Shown here piece after piece: positions 37,301 to 50,530 of a stretch of 64,000 nucleotides of DNA. Each line of letters starts with the position of its first letter. Positions within the stretch are counted from its first letter, which is position 1. The DNA is from Hemileia vastatrix. Its lineage: Eukaryota > Basidiomycota > Pucciniomycetes > Pucciniales > Zaghouaniaceae. The notes under the pieces are model-generated. The model saw only the letters and a list, made by a program, of their open reading frames with translations. It made no database searches and was not told where the DNA came from. The stretch is from NCBI GenBank assembly GCA_030280995.1, contig JASXTE010000012.1, forward strand, positions 13,242,001 to 13,306,000, given 5' to 3'. A program made the position numbers and the translations under genes.

Positions 37301-40179
37301 ATGGATAAGTCTGTGCTGGAATAATAGTGAAAGTTTAATGAATAATTTATAGAAATAATAACAAGGGAAGATTAATAATCTGATCCATTCACAGAATTTT
37401 TTTATAAAACTCATTTTAATTTTCATCTTGAATTTCACTTGATTATTAAAAAGACTGAAAATTATACTATTTATTTAAAAAAAATCACTTTTAACCTCTC
37501 TAATGATTTTATTCTATTTTTTCTTGAAAAAACATAAAATAAGATCATTGGTTCTTTTTATTGATAACTTCTTTTAACCAAGAATTTGAAGCTTTTATTT
37601 TTTAATTTAAACCATATTACCTGATTTTTTTTTTTGGATTTTTATTATTTCTGATTATGCAATATAATTATTTTCAATTCAATGGATTTATTTAAGAAAA
37701 ATATTGAACCATCACAATTCTCAATTTTTTATTCTAGAATACTGTGAAAAGACTCATAATTAAAAAAAATAAAAGATAGAAATATGTTTTCCTAATTTAT
37801 GTTTCAATGAAGTCCTCTCATAGCTTCTTTACACTAAGCACTAATAATTGATAAATTGTTTAATTATATGTCTAGAAAGAAGTATAATTATTATACCAGT
37901 GAATTTTAATCCAGGTTTTTACATTTTTGTATGCAAGAAGATGATTAAAATTAAAAGGAAATATCTTTTTGCTCTTTTTTTTTCTATTGAATATTCAACT
38001 ACTAAGAATTTTTGCAATATAAATTTATTCAATGTGATACATATATGATATTCTGGAACTCTTCATGATGTATTTCATTGAAATTCCATGTAAATATGGT
38101 TATTTGGTAGAGTAATATCATGAGTTGAAATAATTAATCACTACTTAGTGAATTTTCCATGTAAAAGACTGAAATTCAAGCTAGATGTAAAACTTTAAAG
38201 ACAATAAAAACAAAATAGTATAAATTTATTTAAACTTTAATTTTAGTGCTTTATTTTGCTTCAATACTGTACTGTGGGATAATTTTAGTGTCAACCTGGG
38301 AATAAGCACCATATAGTTTGCAAAGTGTTCTCATGTTAAAAAATGTGCTTCAGGTAAATATTTTGATTGTATTATTTTTCAAGAAATGAATTAAATATGT
38401 AAAAGTGGTACTTTTTGATAATTATATCAGTTTCAAATTGAAAAACTATTATATGATATTAATTTTGTAAAAAAGACACAATAGGCACTTTATATTATAC
38501 CCATGTAGAAAAGCAGATGTAAAGTAAATCATCTTTTGATTAAAAATAATATTATTCTATGATTTAAATGAAAAGAAAAAATATTTCAATTATATGGTGT
38601 TGAAAAATAAATTAAATGAAACATTGCAGGTATGCTTTTTTAGTGATCAGAATTAAAGTTTTGATAGGAGTAACTCACAACCAAACACTTACACACAATT
38701 GTAAAATTAAATTTATGGGTTCAATATTTATCAATGATTTATTGGAATTATGAAATTTATGCCGATTGGTATATCTTATATGATGTTTCTATTCAATTTC
38801 TAAGTGTATGAAAACAATCCCTTTGATATTTTATTTAAAAAGAAGAATTTAAAAATTTGCTTGAAATTGGCCTTATCACAAAGCAATACTTGAATGAGTA
38901 TATTTTTAAAAAAATTAATTTAAATATCAATATTTCAAATCTTCATAACAGATTTAAAACATAACATAAATATTAAAATTTGACTTTTTATAAAAATATA
39001 TATTGATTTAAAAGATATTTACTTATTTTTTTTTACAAAATGACCAATTTTATCCTGTGAGGCTTCCCTTCAACTTTCAAGTATAAGTCTAAAAAATTAA
39101 TATGATGCTCCAAATACTCTATATAATGTGTACCTAAGGCAAAAATAATGTTTTTTTTGAAGTTCTTTAAATCTAAGCAGAAGAGCTGATATTTTTTTTA
39201 TATAATAAAGTTGTATAAAATTAATTTTTAGGTAGTTTCTTAATCTGTTATATGGAAAGAAATCATATCATAATAATATATAGTCAACTTAAAACTATTT
39301 TTAATATAATATTTTACAAAATTATTCTTAATTTGTACTTATTTTCAGAACTTCAAAGTATTTAATAAAAATATTTTGATATAAAAATATAATTATTTTT
39401 ATATTTAAAAGTATTTAATAAAACTTCTAAAAAATTATATATTTTTTCATGGCTTAAATTAGCTTGAACCACACTTGGAAACAAGATTGCATTGAGAGTT
39501 CAATCTAAGTTCCACCAAAAACATGACAAATAATTTTCTTGAAAATGTATATAGTCATTGAAATGAAAAAAATTAGTAAAACAAAGGACTCAGAAACTTT
39601 TTTCTGTTACTGAATAGATTATCATAAATATATTGAGGTAGATAACTTATTGAAATTTTTTTAATTTGCAGCTATTACAGTCAATCATCCAGTTATATAT
39701 AGCAATCACAAAACAAGAAGTAAACCTAAATGGTTATATATGTAGATGAATTTTTTCTTCAAACTTTACTTGAATTATTTAATTTAATTCAAAGATATTT
39801 TTAGTCTAACCAAAATAATATACTATTACATTTAAAAATATATACAATAAACTCATAAGATACATCAGTTCAATAGTTTAAAATTTCTTTAAATTTTTTG
39901 TTCTAGTTTTCAACTTTTTGCTACAATTTTCCTATTATAATATTTTTATATATCATGTATAGTTATCAGAAGCATTCTGTAATTTCTTGTGTAAAAAAGC
40001 AAAGAATTATTTCATTACCAATTATTTTAATATATTACTTTCTTAGTCTTAAAATGAATTTTAAATCAAAAATATAAAATAAAGACATATAAACTATAAG
40101 TTTAAGTTCAAAAATATCAATGAAAAATAATTATCAATCATTTTCCATATTGGCAGAATAGAGCTGTAGATTGATGGGG

Positions 40180-40184
40180 TGGAC
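40180..40184. repeat. Left target-site duplication of copy C (TGGAC)
   Basis: TGGAC abuts TGTCAG at 40185 and recurs at 49812-49816 right after the LTR end CCAATA. Confidence 0.92.
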
Positions 40185-41297
40185 TGTCAGCCAGGCTGTA
40201 CCAGGAGCCCAGTAAAACTTATGTCAAGTCATTGGACCTGGAAGAGGGCAAAAATTTATGCTGTTTATGTATGTAAATTAATATTTTATTACATAATAAA
40301 ATTAAGTGCAAATTACCTTATTAAATAAAATTAAAATAAAGGTTATGTTTATTTTATTATGTTATTAATTATATACTATTAAAATAAACATAAATTATAT
40401 TATATTCTATAAAAATTGGGCTCATTTTTATGTATTTAAATAATTATAAAATAATAATTAATTAATTATAATATTATATTATACTTATAAGGTAATATGT
40501 TGACTTATAATAATATTAATTAATTATTAGACCCTTATAATAATTTATACATTATTATCCCTGATTTTTGGGTGCTTCTGTGGCTCAAAATTATGTAATT
40601 GAATTTATTAAAACATTTAAACTAATTACATTCTCATATTTTAATCTAAAATAATTACTTATATTAATTGTATGAATTAAAATAGTAATAAATTACATTC
40701 CACTTTAAAATAGTAATGCATAATACTTATTTTAAATTACATTGGTTATTTTTTATATGTCTTGTACTTATTTATGCGTAATATCCAGGGGGAATTAATA
40801 CTGGTGAAATATTAACTACTGCTTTTAACAAATTAGTACATTTTTGATTTCTCACCACTTACATTTACTCATAATTTATTGTATTTACTTCTTGTGGCGC
40901 TTCAGAGGGCCCCTTGGCTATATAAGGGCTTTGGGAACCCCCTTCAGCTGCATCACTTACATATTTACCATATACTTACACTTATATATTTTTTATACAC
41001 ATAATAATTCTTTTTCTTTTAACTAGTAATACAGTTTAGTTGAAATAAGATAAATAAATACTATATACAAAATCTTAAAGGTTGAGGTAAGAACATTAAA
41101 ATATAATAATTGACTGTTGCGCATTGAATTCAAAACACTTACATTACAAAATCATTAATACTACTCACCTTATATATTAAATCTCTTTCCCTTATTTGCG
41201 TCCTTCCCTCCTTTCCTCTTTCCCCTCTTTGTCTTCTTGTGTCCTTTTTTCTCTTTTTCTTCTTTCTTCTTCCATCTTCTAGACAACCACGCCAATA
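40185..41297 (+). repeat. Copy C 5' LTR
   Basis: 1113 bp, matched by 48700-49811. It ends in CCAATA rather than the CA seen in A, B and D. Confidence 0.93.
40918..40926 (+). promoter_or_regulatory. TATA-type promoter in copy C 5' LTR
   Basis: CTATATAAG, preceded by GCGCTTCAGAGGGCCCC, at the position of the TATA boxes in the A, B and D LTRs. Confidence 0.6.
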
Positions 41298-42236
41298 CTT
41301 GAGGGCCTTTCCAAACAACGAATCAAAGCTTGATGATCATTTTGGACAAACGTCAAAACACACAGACCACTCGCGCAAAAAGGTGAACTTTTTCCGCGAC
41401 CGTGAATTGAACCGGGGAACTAAATATATGGTTTATATATTATTAAAGTCCTATATATTGTAAGTGATTTACCAATCACTACTTTAAGTCAATCTGCCAC
41501 TTTCAACTATTATACTAGATTTATTATTGCAATAACAGTGTTTTTGGCTTAATTGCTGAAACACTGAGTGTAAGTGATCATATTTTTTTTTATTATTCCT
41601 AGTTGACCATAATAGAGTATATCTCTTAGTCCTAGAAGCCATTTATTTTATTTAAATTATTTAATTAATTATCTTAAATATTTGGTATTATTGGTTGACG
41701 AAAATAGTATTTTATACTTAGTCCCAATAAATATTATTAATTATTTTTGGTTGACAATAATAATACTCAGTGTATTTAGTCCCAAATTTAATTCTATTAT
41801 TGATTATTGTTTTATAACATAAATAATAATCTTTAAATTTAAAGTTTTATTGTTTTAATAAATTTGACATAATAAATGAAAGTTTTATTATTTTAAAATA
41901 ATACCTTTTCTTTATTGTTTTTAGGATTTAAAATAATAAATAATTTTATTATTACTTTGAGAAATTTTTTTTTTCTAATAATAATAAATTGTTTATTGTT
42001 GATAAATTCAAAATAATAATAAATAAACCTTATTGTTTAAAGATTTTGAAATTTTAAATAAATTTTATTATCCAAATCTATTGAAATAATAAATTATTAA
42101 ATTAAATCAATTTTATTTTTATTATCATTGTTGTGATTTCAAAATTAAACAGTATAATAAAAAACAATAATTAATTACCTTTTGAATCAGTGATTTTATA
42201 TTAACCACTTGATTTTTTTTATACCACAGATAAAAC
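41298..42236 (+). other. Leader of copy C
   Basis: Starts CTTGAGGGCCTTTCC at the primer-binding position. Conserved blocks: TTGCAATAACAGTG (41527-41540), CACTGAGTGTAAGTG (41562-41576) and CCTAGTTGACCAT (41598-41610). Three loose repeats of GTTGAC...TTAGTCC follow. The rest is A/T-rich. Confidence 0.55.
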
Positions 42237-42897
42237 ATGTCTTCCAAACTGAGTGAAACCATGGAAAATTTGAATGTGGATAAAATTGAAATTGATTATG
42301 ATGCTGATACTGTGAGTTCTTCTAAATTTGCACATAAAAAATCTTATGCTAACAAAAAAAATTCACATAATTCAGGATGTGGAAATGATAGGAGAAGTAA
42401 ACAAACCAAACCCCCTTCCCCCAGCACAACAGAAGGAATTAAAGCCTCCAGTACCTCAAGAAGGTCTTCCAAAAGGCTTCAGAATAACAAAACTTCCTCT
42501 GTCCCAGCAAATCAGCAATCTTTCCATTTACATCAAAGAACTGAAGACAGAAAACATGAAATACAAGGTAAAAGTAAGCACCTTGTGGGATCAAGTTCAG
42601 GAAATCAGGACCCAAAATCAGGCCCAGGCCCCTACTCAGTTGCCTCTCAGTCAGCCTCAGTTTCAGGCTCAACCTACTCAGTCCCCCAGCTCCTCAACCC
42701 AAAATTAAAACACTCTACAAGTGGAACAGTGGAAATGGGACTACTTGATGAGCCATTACCAGCAGAATGCTCAACAACCAGCTCAACACCCTGGCCCATC
42801 CAGGACACAAACCTACCATCCATCTCCTCAGCCCCATTCTTATCAGGGAGGCAGAAGAAAGAAGGCCCAGGGGAAGTTTCCTCCTCTGCCATGGTAA
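42237..42897 (+). pseudogene. ORF1 of copy C (spliced second frame, one stop)
   Basis: Exon 1 is 42237-42311, the intron 42312-42375 (GTGAGT...GCTAAC...TTCAG, 64 nt) and exon 2 42376-42897. Its sequence keeps QQISNLS..IKELKTENMKYK, TLWDQVQEIR, VEQWKWDYLMSHYQQN, GRRKKAQ and GKFPPLPW. One in-frame TAA (42706-42708) interrupts it, where copy D has CAA. In the core coiled-coil region about 33 of 41 residues match copy A. The gag-pol frame over the same DNA keeps only about half. Confidence 0.55.
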
Positions 42898-45800
42898 GTT
42901 ATTTGGTTGATAAACATTTTGGTATTTATACTAATAAGAATTCTTCTACAGGTAATCTTATTGACTATGGTGAAAGAACAGTTACACTTATTAAAAGACA
43001 ACTTCCTGTAATTAGTAGCCCTAATGATTTTCTAAGCAAACTTTCTTTTGATGAACCATTACATTTGACCTCTACTTCTTTAGTTAATCCTTCTCTTGCA
43101 ATAAAAAATGATTCTGTTGCTCCTGAGATTTATGTTTTACTTGAGAAAACTTCTGAAGAAATATTGAAAGGTTCTCCTGATTTTAATGTTATCAAAGATA
43201 AAATTTTAAGAGATTTATTAAAACATGAGAATGATAGATTAAACAATTTACATTTACACTACAAAGTGAGTTCTTCTGTCCAGGACACAGCTTATTTCAA
43301 ATTGAAAGATACTTTAAATACAGTCCTTTCTCAGCAAAAGTCTATTAGAAATGATCACAGATAACTCTCTGATAAAAATAATCATCTTAATAAACTTATC
43401 AATGATATGAAGCCACTCATGGATGAAAATACTTCCTTGAAAAATGACAATAAGCTTCTGCACAGTAAATTAAGCAAATTGAAAATTGATTTACAGAATT
43501 TGAGTAATAAATGCTCAGTAGAAGAGGACAGAAATGTTCTATCTATTGCTAAAATTAATGATCAACTATCTTATATCCCTGAATTAAGGAATAAATTATC
43601 TGATCTTGAGAAAAAGGTTTCTACATTACAAGATATTCATGATGACAATTGTGATGAATTAAGAAATAATACTAAAATTTCTGTTAATGATAAAAATAAA
43701 CAGCCTGAACAGGGTGTTTCTTCTCTCACTTGTAATGCCCCAATTAAACCAGTTGATAACTTGTCTTTGAATTCTGGTGCTTCAAACAAAAAGTATTTTG
43801 ATACTCACAATGAGCCTTCTGCCTCTGTCAGTAATGAAATATCTGAACACCTTTCAAGACTTCAAGAATTGATTACCTTGAATAATTCAAACAATAAGGC
43901 TGACCACCCTAGCAGTAATAAAAACTGGCCTAAACTGGACCAATAACCTACCTTTGATGGTGATTCTTCATCTGATTGGCAACACTTTATCCAAAGAATT
44001 TATAATTTGAAGAAGTCATATAAATTACCAGATGAAGAAATATTTTCTAAGTTAATTTCTTTATTCTGCAATGTAGCCTTAATGTGGTATGAATCTGTTT
44101 TATTGGATGATATTCATTATACATGGAATGAATGGAAAACCTTGATTGAGAATCAGTTTGGTGGTTCAAAATTTAGATTGGCTCAACAGAGATTGTATGA
44201 GAACTCTAAATATATCTCTTCCTCTGTTGATAAACCAATTGTTTTTCTTATGAAAGTAACAAAAATCCTGAGAGCTATTGATCCAAAAATGGATTATGAT
44301 ATTTGGAGAGATAAAATTCTTTATAAATTACCAAATTCTCTAAGAGATTTAATTGTGGCTAGAACTGAGAATGTAAAGGAACATTCTTCTTTTATTAATA
44401 TCTGTAATGAAGTATTACTTAACCATAGATATGAAACAAAGAACTATCCTATGAAATCTTATCATGATCAGAGTAATCCCTCTACCAGACCTCCAGAAAA
44501 ACCTGGTAAACCCTCTGCCCCAGTTGCACCCAAAAAATATGCAACTAATACTTGTTTTAAATGTAACAAACCTTGGCAGAAGGGCCATGTGTGTGACAAG
44601 AAAATTCATCTTGTTGAACAAACTGTAGACACTGAGGATGCTGATGTTGATCTCAATGATTCTCCCAGTGACTGTGACAGTAATATCTCCTATGAAAATG
44701 AATCCCTTAAGGATGTCTTAATGTTGGAACAAGATGTGCAATATTTAGACAATATTTCTGAGGAGTGTAATTTAGATTTATCTTCAGTAGAAAATGCTGA
44801 AATCATTAAAGATATTACTGACAGCTCTATACCCATATCCCCTTTGAAGGCACCAGTTATCATTAATGGTAAAAATGTTGAGGTTGTTCTTGACTGTGGT
44901 GCTGGAGGAAGTGTGGTGTCTGAAAAGACACTGGCTTCAGTGGATAAAGATTATATGGATAAATTATTACCTATGACATGTGAAAAATGGAGAGGTTGTG
45001 GCTCTATTTTGTGTCCCATTGGCAAATACAAAGCCACTGTATTCTTCAAATATAATGGTGGTTTTGTCAGAGCTGCTTGTGAATTTGTTGTCATGAGAAA
45101 TGATAATTTGAGCAATTGGTTTATTATGGGTAATGACATTCTGACCATGTTTGGTGTAAAATTGGACCCTGCCAATAATTGCTTCACATTGGGATTGAAT
45201 GGCAAAAGGAAATTCAAAATTTCTTCCCCTAGAAGATCTTCTGCATATTTGTTAAAGTCTTGTAACTCATTAATTCAATGTACAGGTAGACCAACAAATG
45301 AAATGGATAGTTTATTAACTGAAATAAATACTGCTTCTTTTGGTGATCAATTAACTAGTGAGCAGAAGGATTCTATAATTGCCTCAATTACCTCTTTTCC
45401 TATAACTTTTGCTTATGGTTCTCATGTCCTAGGAGTTGTTAAGGATGAAATGAAAATTACTTTATCCTGTAACTTGAGTGATATTCCTCCTAGTCTTAAG
45501 ATAAAACCATATCCTTCTTCTCCAACAAAAAGAAAGGATATTGAAGATAATATTTCTACCTTATTAAACATGAATATAATTGAGAAAGTGGATGTCACCC
45601 CAAAATATTGTGTCATATCCCCAGTCTTGATTTCTTATGAAAAAGATAAGGCTAGATTATGTGGAGGTTACAGAGCATTAAACAATTATACTGTGGATGA
45701 TATTTATCCTTTTCCCATAATTAATTCAATTCATGCTACCTTACAGGGTGCAAAATTTATTAGTTGTCTGGATGGAAATAAAGGTTATCATCAAATTCCT

Positions 45801-48261
45801 GTTGAGGAAAATTCACAAAATTTTTTGCTTATTGCTACTCATATGGGAATATATAAGTATGTTAGGATGACATTTGGCCCTAAAAATGCTCCTTCAGTTT
45901 TTCAAAAAGTAATGGATAACACTTTCCATTAAAAATAATTGAAGGATGGCTCATGGTTTATATTGATGACATTATAATTTTTTCTAAAACTTTTGATGAA
46001 CATATGATTCACTTAAATAGAGTTTTCCAAAAAATGGATGAAATCAATATGACCTTGTCCTTAAAAAAGTGTAAATTTGGTTTTCAATCCTTGAAAGTCC
46101 TTGGCCATGTTGTGTCAGGCTTACAGATTTGTGTAGACCAAAACAAAGTTGCTGCCATTCAAAATGAGAAAGCACCAACTTCTGTAAGAGAAATCCAAAG
46201 TTTTTTGGGTATGTGTGGCTATTATAGACAATATATTAAAAATTATCAGGTCATAGCCTTGCCTCTTACAAAACTGACCAGAAAAGATGTTGCCTTTCTC
46301 TGGAATAATGACTGTCAAAAAGCTTTTGATACATTAAAAAGTTGCTTAATGACAGCCCCTATATTGGCTCTTCCAGATTTCAACAAATCTTTTGTCCTAT
46401 GCACAGATGCTAGCTTTGTTGGTCTGGGTGCTGCCCTTCACCAAAAACAAATTATTAATGATAAATACTCAGAGGTTGTAATTTGTTATATTTCAAGAAC
46501 CTTTAGAAATAGTGAATTGAAATATGGTGCCACTCAATTAGAGTGCTTAGCAGTTGTTTGGGCTCTTGAAAAACTTCATTACTACCTAGATGACCAGAAG
46601 TTTGAACTGGTAACTAACTGTAGTGCTGTGAAGTCCCTCTTAAACCTAAAGACACCAAATAGAAATATGTTTAGGTGGCAACTGGCTGTTCAAGAGTACA
46701 GGGGAAGAATGACAGTTATCCATAGAGCTGGAAATGTTCACTCCAATGTTGATATACTGTCAAGACTACCCCTACCTAACAATGACTCCAATCCTGCCTA
46801 TGTCCCTGAGGATGATAACATTCACATTTATGGTATATATATTGTGGACATGGAGGAAGAATTGTTGCAATTAATTCTGGATTCATATGAAAAAAGATTC
46901 TGATTTGAATAAATTGGTTACTATCTTGAGTGATCCAAAGAATGCTTCAATTCAAGCATTAATAAAAACTCTCCCTCCAAAGTACCAAACTGCTTTGACT
47001 AAAGGAAAGTTTTCAATTGATGATGGTTATATTTATTACAGGAGAAAACTTACTAATGTAATTGTTATTTCTCCTTCAATGAAAGAAATCATTTTAAAAT
47101 TATGTCATGATGACATATTAGCTGGTCATTTTGATCTAAAAAAAACTATGGTCAGGATTAAAAACACTGCATGGTGGGCTAATATGTCTGAAGACACAAA
47201 ATTATATGTTGAATCTTGTGATTCTTGCCAAAAATCTAAAAGATTGACTGGTAAAAGAGCAGGATTAATGCAACATATTGAAGCACCTGATGCTCCTTGG
47301 CAAATCATTAATATGGATTTTGTCACTGGTCTTCCTGAAGCAGGGAAATACAGTTATAATTCTTGCTGGGTTATAGTGGACAGATTCACTAAAATGTGTA
47401 AATTCATTCCTACCCACAAAGATGTTTCCACCAAAGATTTAGCCTTTTTGTGGTGGTCACATATGTTTAATATTGTTGGATTTCCAGAAGCCATCATATC
47501 TGATAGAGACCCAAAGTTTACTTCTGAATTTTGGATGTCTTTGATGGATATATGTGGTTGTGAGTTGAAATTATCCACTGCCCACCATCCTCAAACTGAT
47601 GGACTGGCTGAAAGGATGATTCAAACCTTGGAAGATATTATTAGAAGGTATTGTGCCTTTGGATTAGAATATAAAGACAATGACAGATTTACAAATGACT
47701 GGGTAACCTTACTTCCAGGTCTTGAATTTGCTTATAATAGCACTGTGCATTCTGTCACTGAGAAAAAGCCTTTTGAGCTATGGCTAGGTTATGTTCCAAG
47801 TACTCCTGCTCAAATACTCAATAACAAATTACCAAAGTTGGAATTACATTCTGGTGTGAAGTCTTTTCTACAAATGCAGCAACTATGCAGAAAACATGCC
47901 CAAATTTGTATTGATAAAGCATTTGAATATGAGAAAAAGAGATGGGATAAATCCCATAAAGAGCACACTTTTAAAAAGGGTGATGAAGTACTAATATATA
48001 CAGTTCACTTCAATTTACAAGGCAATAACAAATTAAAGGATCCATTTCTAGGACCATTTGTTGTTAAAAGAATGGTGGGAGATAATGCAGTAGAAGTTAT
48101 ATTGTATTCTCCTTATGACAGAAAACATCCTGTTTTTCCCATTTCCCTCCTTAAACCTTATACTTCCAACAGTGACTTATTTCCTAAAAGAAGGGGAAGA
48201 CCCAAAAAAAATCCTCAGGAAGTCACAGAAATTGCAGAAATTGATAAAATTCTTAATGACA

Positions 48262-48522
48262 CACTACGCAATATAGGGGGTGGACTTGCTAGCAAGTCCT
48301 CAACCTGAACTGAGATGGAACTCAGATGGAACTCAGACTGAACTCATACTGAACCCAAACTGAACTCTACTTGAACACCCACCTAAAAATGTTCTGCTGA
48401 GTGGTGTTCATTCCTGATTGTATGGTTCCTTTATCAATAGCTCAATGTGTGTTCAATCTGTTGTGAGTTTGGGTCCAAGGTTGCGGACTCACTAGCAAGT
48501 CGGCCCCCCATATTGTGTGGTG
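48262..48522. mobile_element. CACTA-like MITE inserted in copy C
   Basis: 261 bp flanked by the 3-bp duplication ACA (48259-48261 and 48523-48525). Copy A shows the uninterrupted sequence. The termini are inverted repeats: CACTACGCAATATAGGGGG on the left, and on the right the reverse complement reads CACCACACAATATGGGGGG. Inside each end sits GGACTTGCTAGCAAGTCC or a variant, a palindrome. No coding capacity. CACTA-type ends and 3-bp duplications are hallmarks of the CACTA (CMC) superfamily, so it is presumably mobilised in trans. Confidence 0.85.
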
Positions 48523-48687
48523 ACAGAGTTATCACCTCTGAAAAAGGTATTGAATATTTATTGAGATACAAAGATAAATCATCTGAGCATGATAAATGGA
48601 TACCTGGAAAAGAAATTTCTAACCTTTCCACTCTATTAAAAAAGTATAAAAAGAAAAAATCTTAGCATTTTTTTTATTGTTTTTTTT

Positions 48688-48699
48688 AGAGTGAGGGAG
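48688..48699 (+). other. Polypurine tract of copy C
   Basis: AGAGTGAGGGAG directly before the 3' LTR. Confidence 0.85.
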
Positions 48700-49811
48700 T
48701 GTCAGCCAGGCTGTACCAGGTGCCCAGTAAAACTTATGTTAAGTCATTGGACCTGTAAGAGGGCGAAAATTTATGCTGTTTATGTATATAAATAAATATT
48801 TTATTGCATAATAAAATTAAGTACAAATTAACTTATTAAATAAAATTAAAATAAAGGTTATATTTATTTTATTATGTTATTAATTATATACTATTAAAAT
48901 AAACATAAATTATATTATATTCTATAAAAATTGGGCTCATTTTTATGTATTTAAATAATTATAAAATAATAATTAATTAATTATAATATTATATTATACT
49001 TATAAGGTAAAATGTTAACTTATAATAATATTAATTAATTATTAGACCCTTATAATAATTTATACATTATTATCCCTGATTTTTGGGCGCTTCTGTGGCT
49101 CAAAATTATGTAATTAAATTTATTAAAACATTTAAACTAATTACATTCTCATATTTTTATCTAAAATAATTACTTATATTAATTGTATGAATTAAAATAG
49201 TAATAAATTACATTCCACTTTAAAATAGTACTGCATAATACTTATTTTAAATTACATTAGTTATTTTTTATATTTCTTGTACTTATTATGCGTAATATCC
49301 AGGGGGAATTAATACTGGTGAAATATTGACTACTGTTTTTAACAAATTAGTACATTTTTGATTTCTCACCCCTTACATTTACTCATAATTTATTGTATTT
49401 ACTTCTTGTGGTGCTTCAGAGGGCCCCTTGGCTATATAAGGGCTTTGGGAATCCCCTTCAGCTGCATCACTTACATATTTACCATATACTTACACTTATA
49501 TATTTTTTATACACGTATTAATTCTTTTTCTTTTAACTAGTAATACAGTTTAGTTGAAATAAGATAAATAAATACTATATACAAAATCTTAAAGGTTGAG
49601 GTAAGAACATTAAAATATAATAATTGACTGTTGCGCATTGAATTCAAAACACTTACATTACAATATCATTAATACTACTCACCTTATATATTAAATCTCT
49701 TTCCCTTATTTGCGTCCTTCCCTCCTTTCCTCTTTCCCCTCTTTGTCTTCTTGTGTCCTTTTTTCTCTTTTTCTTCTTTCTTCTTCCATCTTCTAGACAA
49801 CCACACCAATA
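48700..49811 (+). repeat. Copy C 3' LTR
   Basis: 1112 bp, TGTCAG...CCAATA, followed by TGGAC (49812-49816). Confidence 0.93.
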
Positions 49812-50159
49812 TGGACTCTGATGTTTGCCTGAAGAACAGAGCTCACTCTCCATTTTTCACAACCTCGATGGACAAACTCTCAAACTCTCCACACAACTTT
49901 TTCTGCCTTGTCATTTTTGTTAATTCTATTACCACTCCTCACCCTTTTATTTTCATCCTGATATATTTTCTACACCCTTTAAGCCCTCCTCACTACTCCC
50001 CTCCACTCTATTTTCACTTTTAACACAGCTCCACCCCTTTTGAAACCTTTTGCTCACCCCAATCACCTCTATTAGCCCTCACCAGCCTTTCTCTGACAAT
50101 CTCAAACTATAACTCACCTCCCCCATCTCTCGCTTATCTCCCCTAGCCCTTTCCAGCCC

Positions 50160-50530
50160 TTCATTCACCTCCCCCAGCCTCCCCCAGTCCCTTACTTGGC
50201 TGGTGATGTGAGGGAGGTGCTTTAACAACTAAGGAGGGCTGGGAGAAGTGAGTGAGAGTCTTTTATCACCTCCCCCAGCCTCCCCAGTCCCATAATTTTT
50301 CTGGAGATGTGAGTGAGGTGCTGTAAAGACTAAGTAGGGCTGGGAGTAGTAGGTGAGAGGCTTTAATCACCTCTCCTAGCCCTTTAAGGACCCTCTCTCA
50401 CCTTTGCCAGCCTTCCTGAAGTAGGCTAGGGGCTTTTATAACCTCTCCCAGCCCTGTAAAGCCCCTCTCTCACCTTCCTCAGTCTTCCCCAGTCCTTCTA
50501 TTTTTCTGGGGGAGGTGAGCAATGAGATGG
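50160..50530. repeat. Foldback tandem array (CACCTCCCCCAGCC / GGCTGGGAG)
   Basis: Three to four irregular units of roughly 80-110 bp. Each starts TCACCTCCCCCAGCC (or TCACCTCTCCTAGCC) and, in the first two, ends in AGGGCTGGGAG...GTGAG, nearly its reverse complement, so each unit could fold on itself. A related purine-rich stretch (GGGGGAGGTGTGAGAAG) lies at 50815-51000. It is distinctly more GC-rich than its surroundings. Confidence 0.65.

Larger units (their letters stand above)
36673..40179. other. AT-rich intergenic region, no gene seen
   Basis: About 3.5 kb of AT-rich sequence. Its open frames are short and low-complexity (e.g. 37848-38048). The only structured parts are the MITE-like ends at 37017 and 37172. 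TGGAC at 40180-40184 is the left target duplication of copy C. Confidence 0.6.
42237..48665 (+). pseudogene. gag-pol: Gag-Pol of copy C, broken
   Basis: Same domain order as copy A with many substitutions. Breaks: TAA at 43362-43364, TAA at 43944-43946 (where A has TAT, in DQYPTFDG), TAA at 45930-45932 with a 1-bp loss just after (end of RT fingers/palm, TFH), a 1-bp insertion near 46890, and the MITE at 48262-48522 in the chromodomain. The protease active site is altered (LDCGAGG for LDSGAGG), as is the RT motif LCGGYRALN (LCGDYRALN in A). The YIDD, integrase and AT-hook (KRRGRPKK) motifs survive. Confidence 0.93.
40185..49811 (+). mobile_element. Ty3/gypsy chromovirus copy C, decayed
   Basis: Same family as A and B but a diverged subfamily. 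LTRs are 40185-41297 (1113 bp) and 48700-49811 (1112 bp), with TG...TA termini (TGTCAGCC...GCCAATA) and few differences between them. The internal region has a leader, a broken gag-pol, the polypurine tract AGAGTGAGGGAG (48688-48699) and a 261-bp MITE inserted near the gag-pol end. TSD is TGGAC. Confidence 0.95.
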
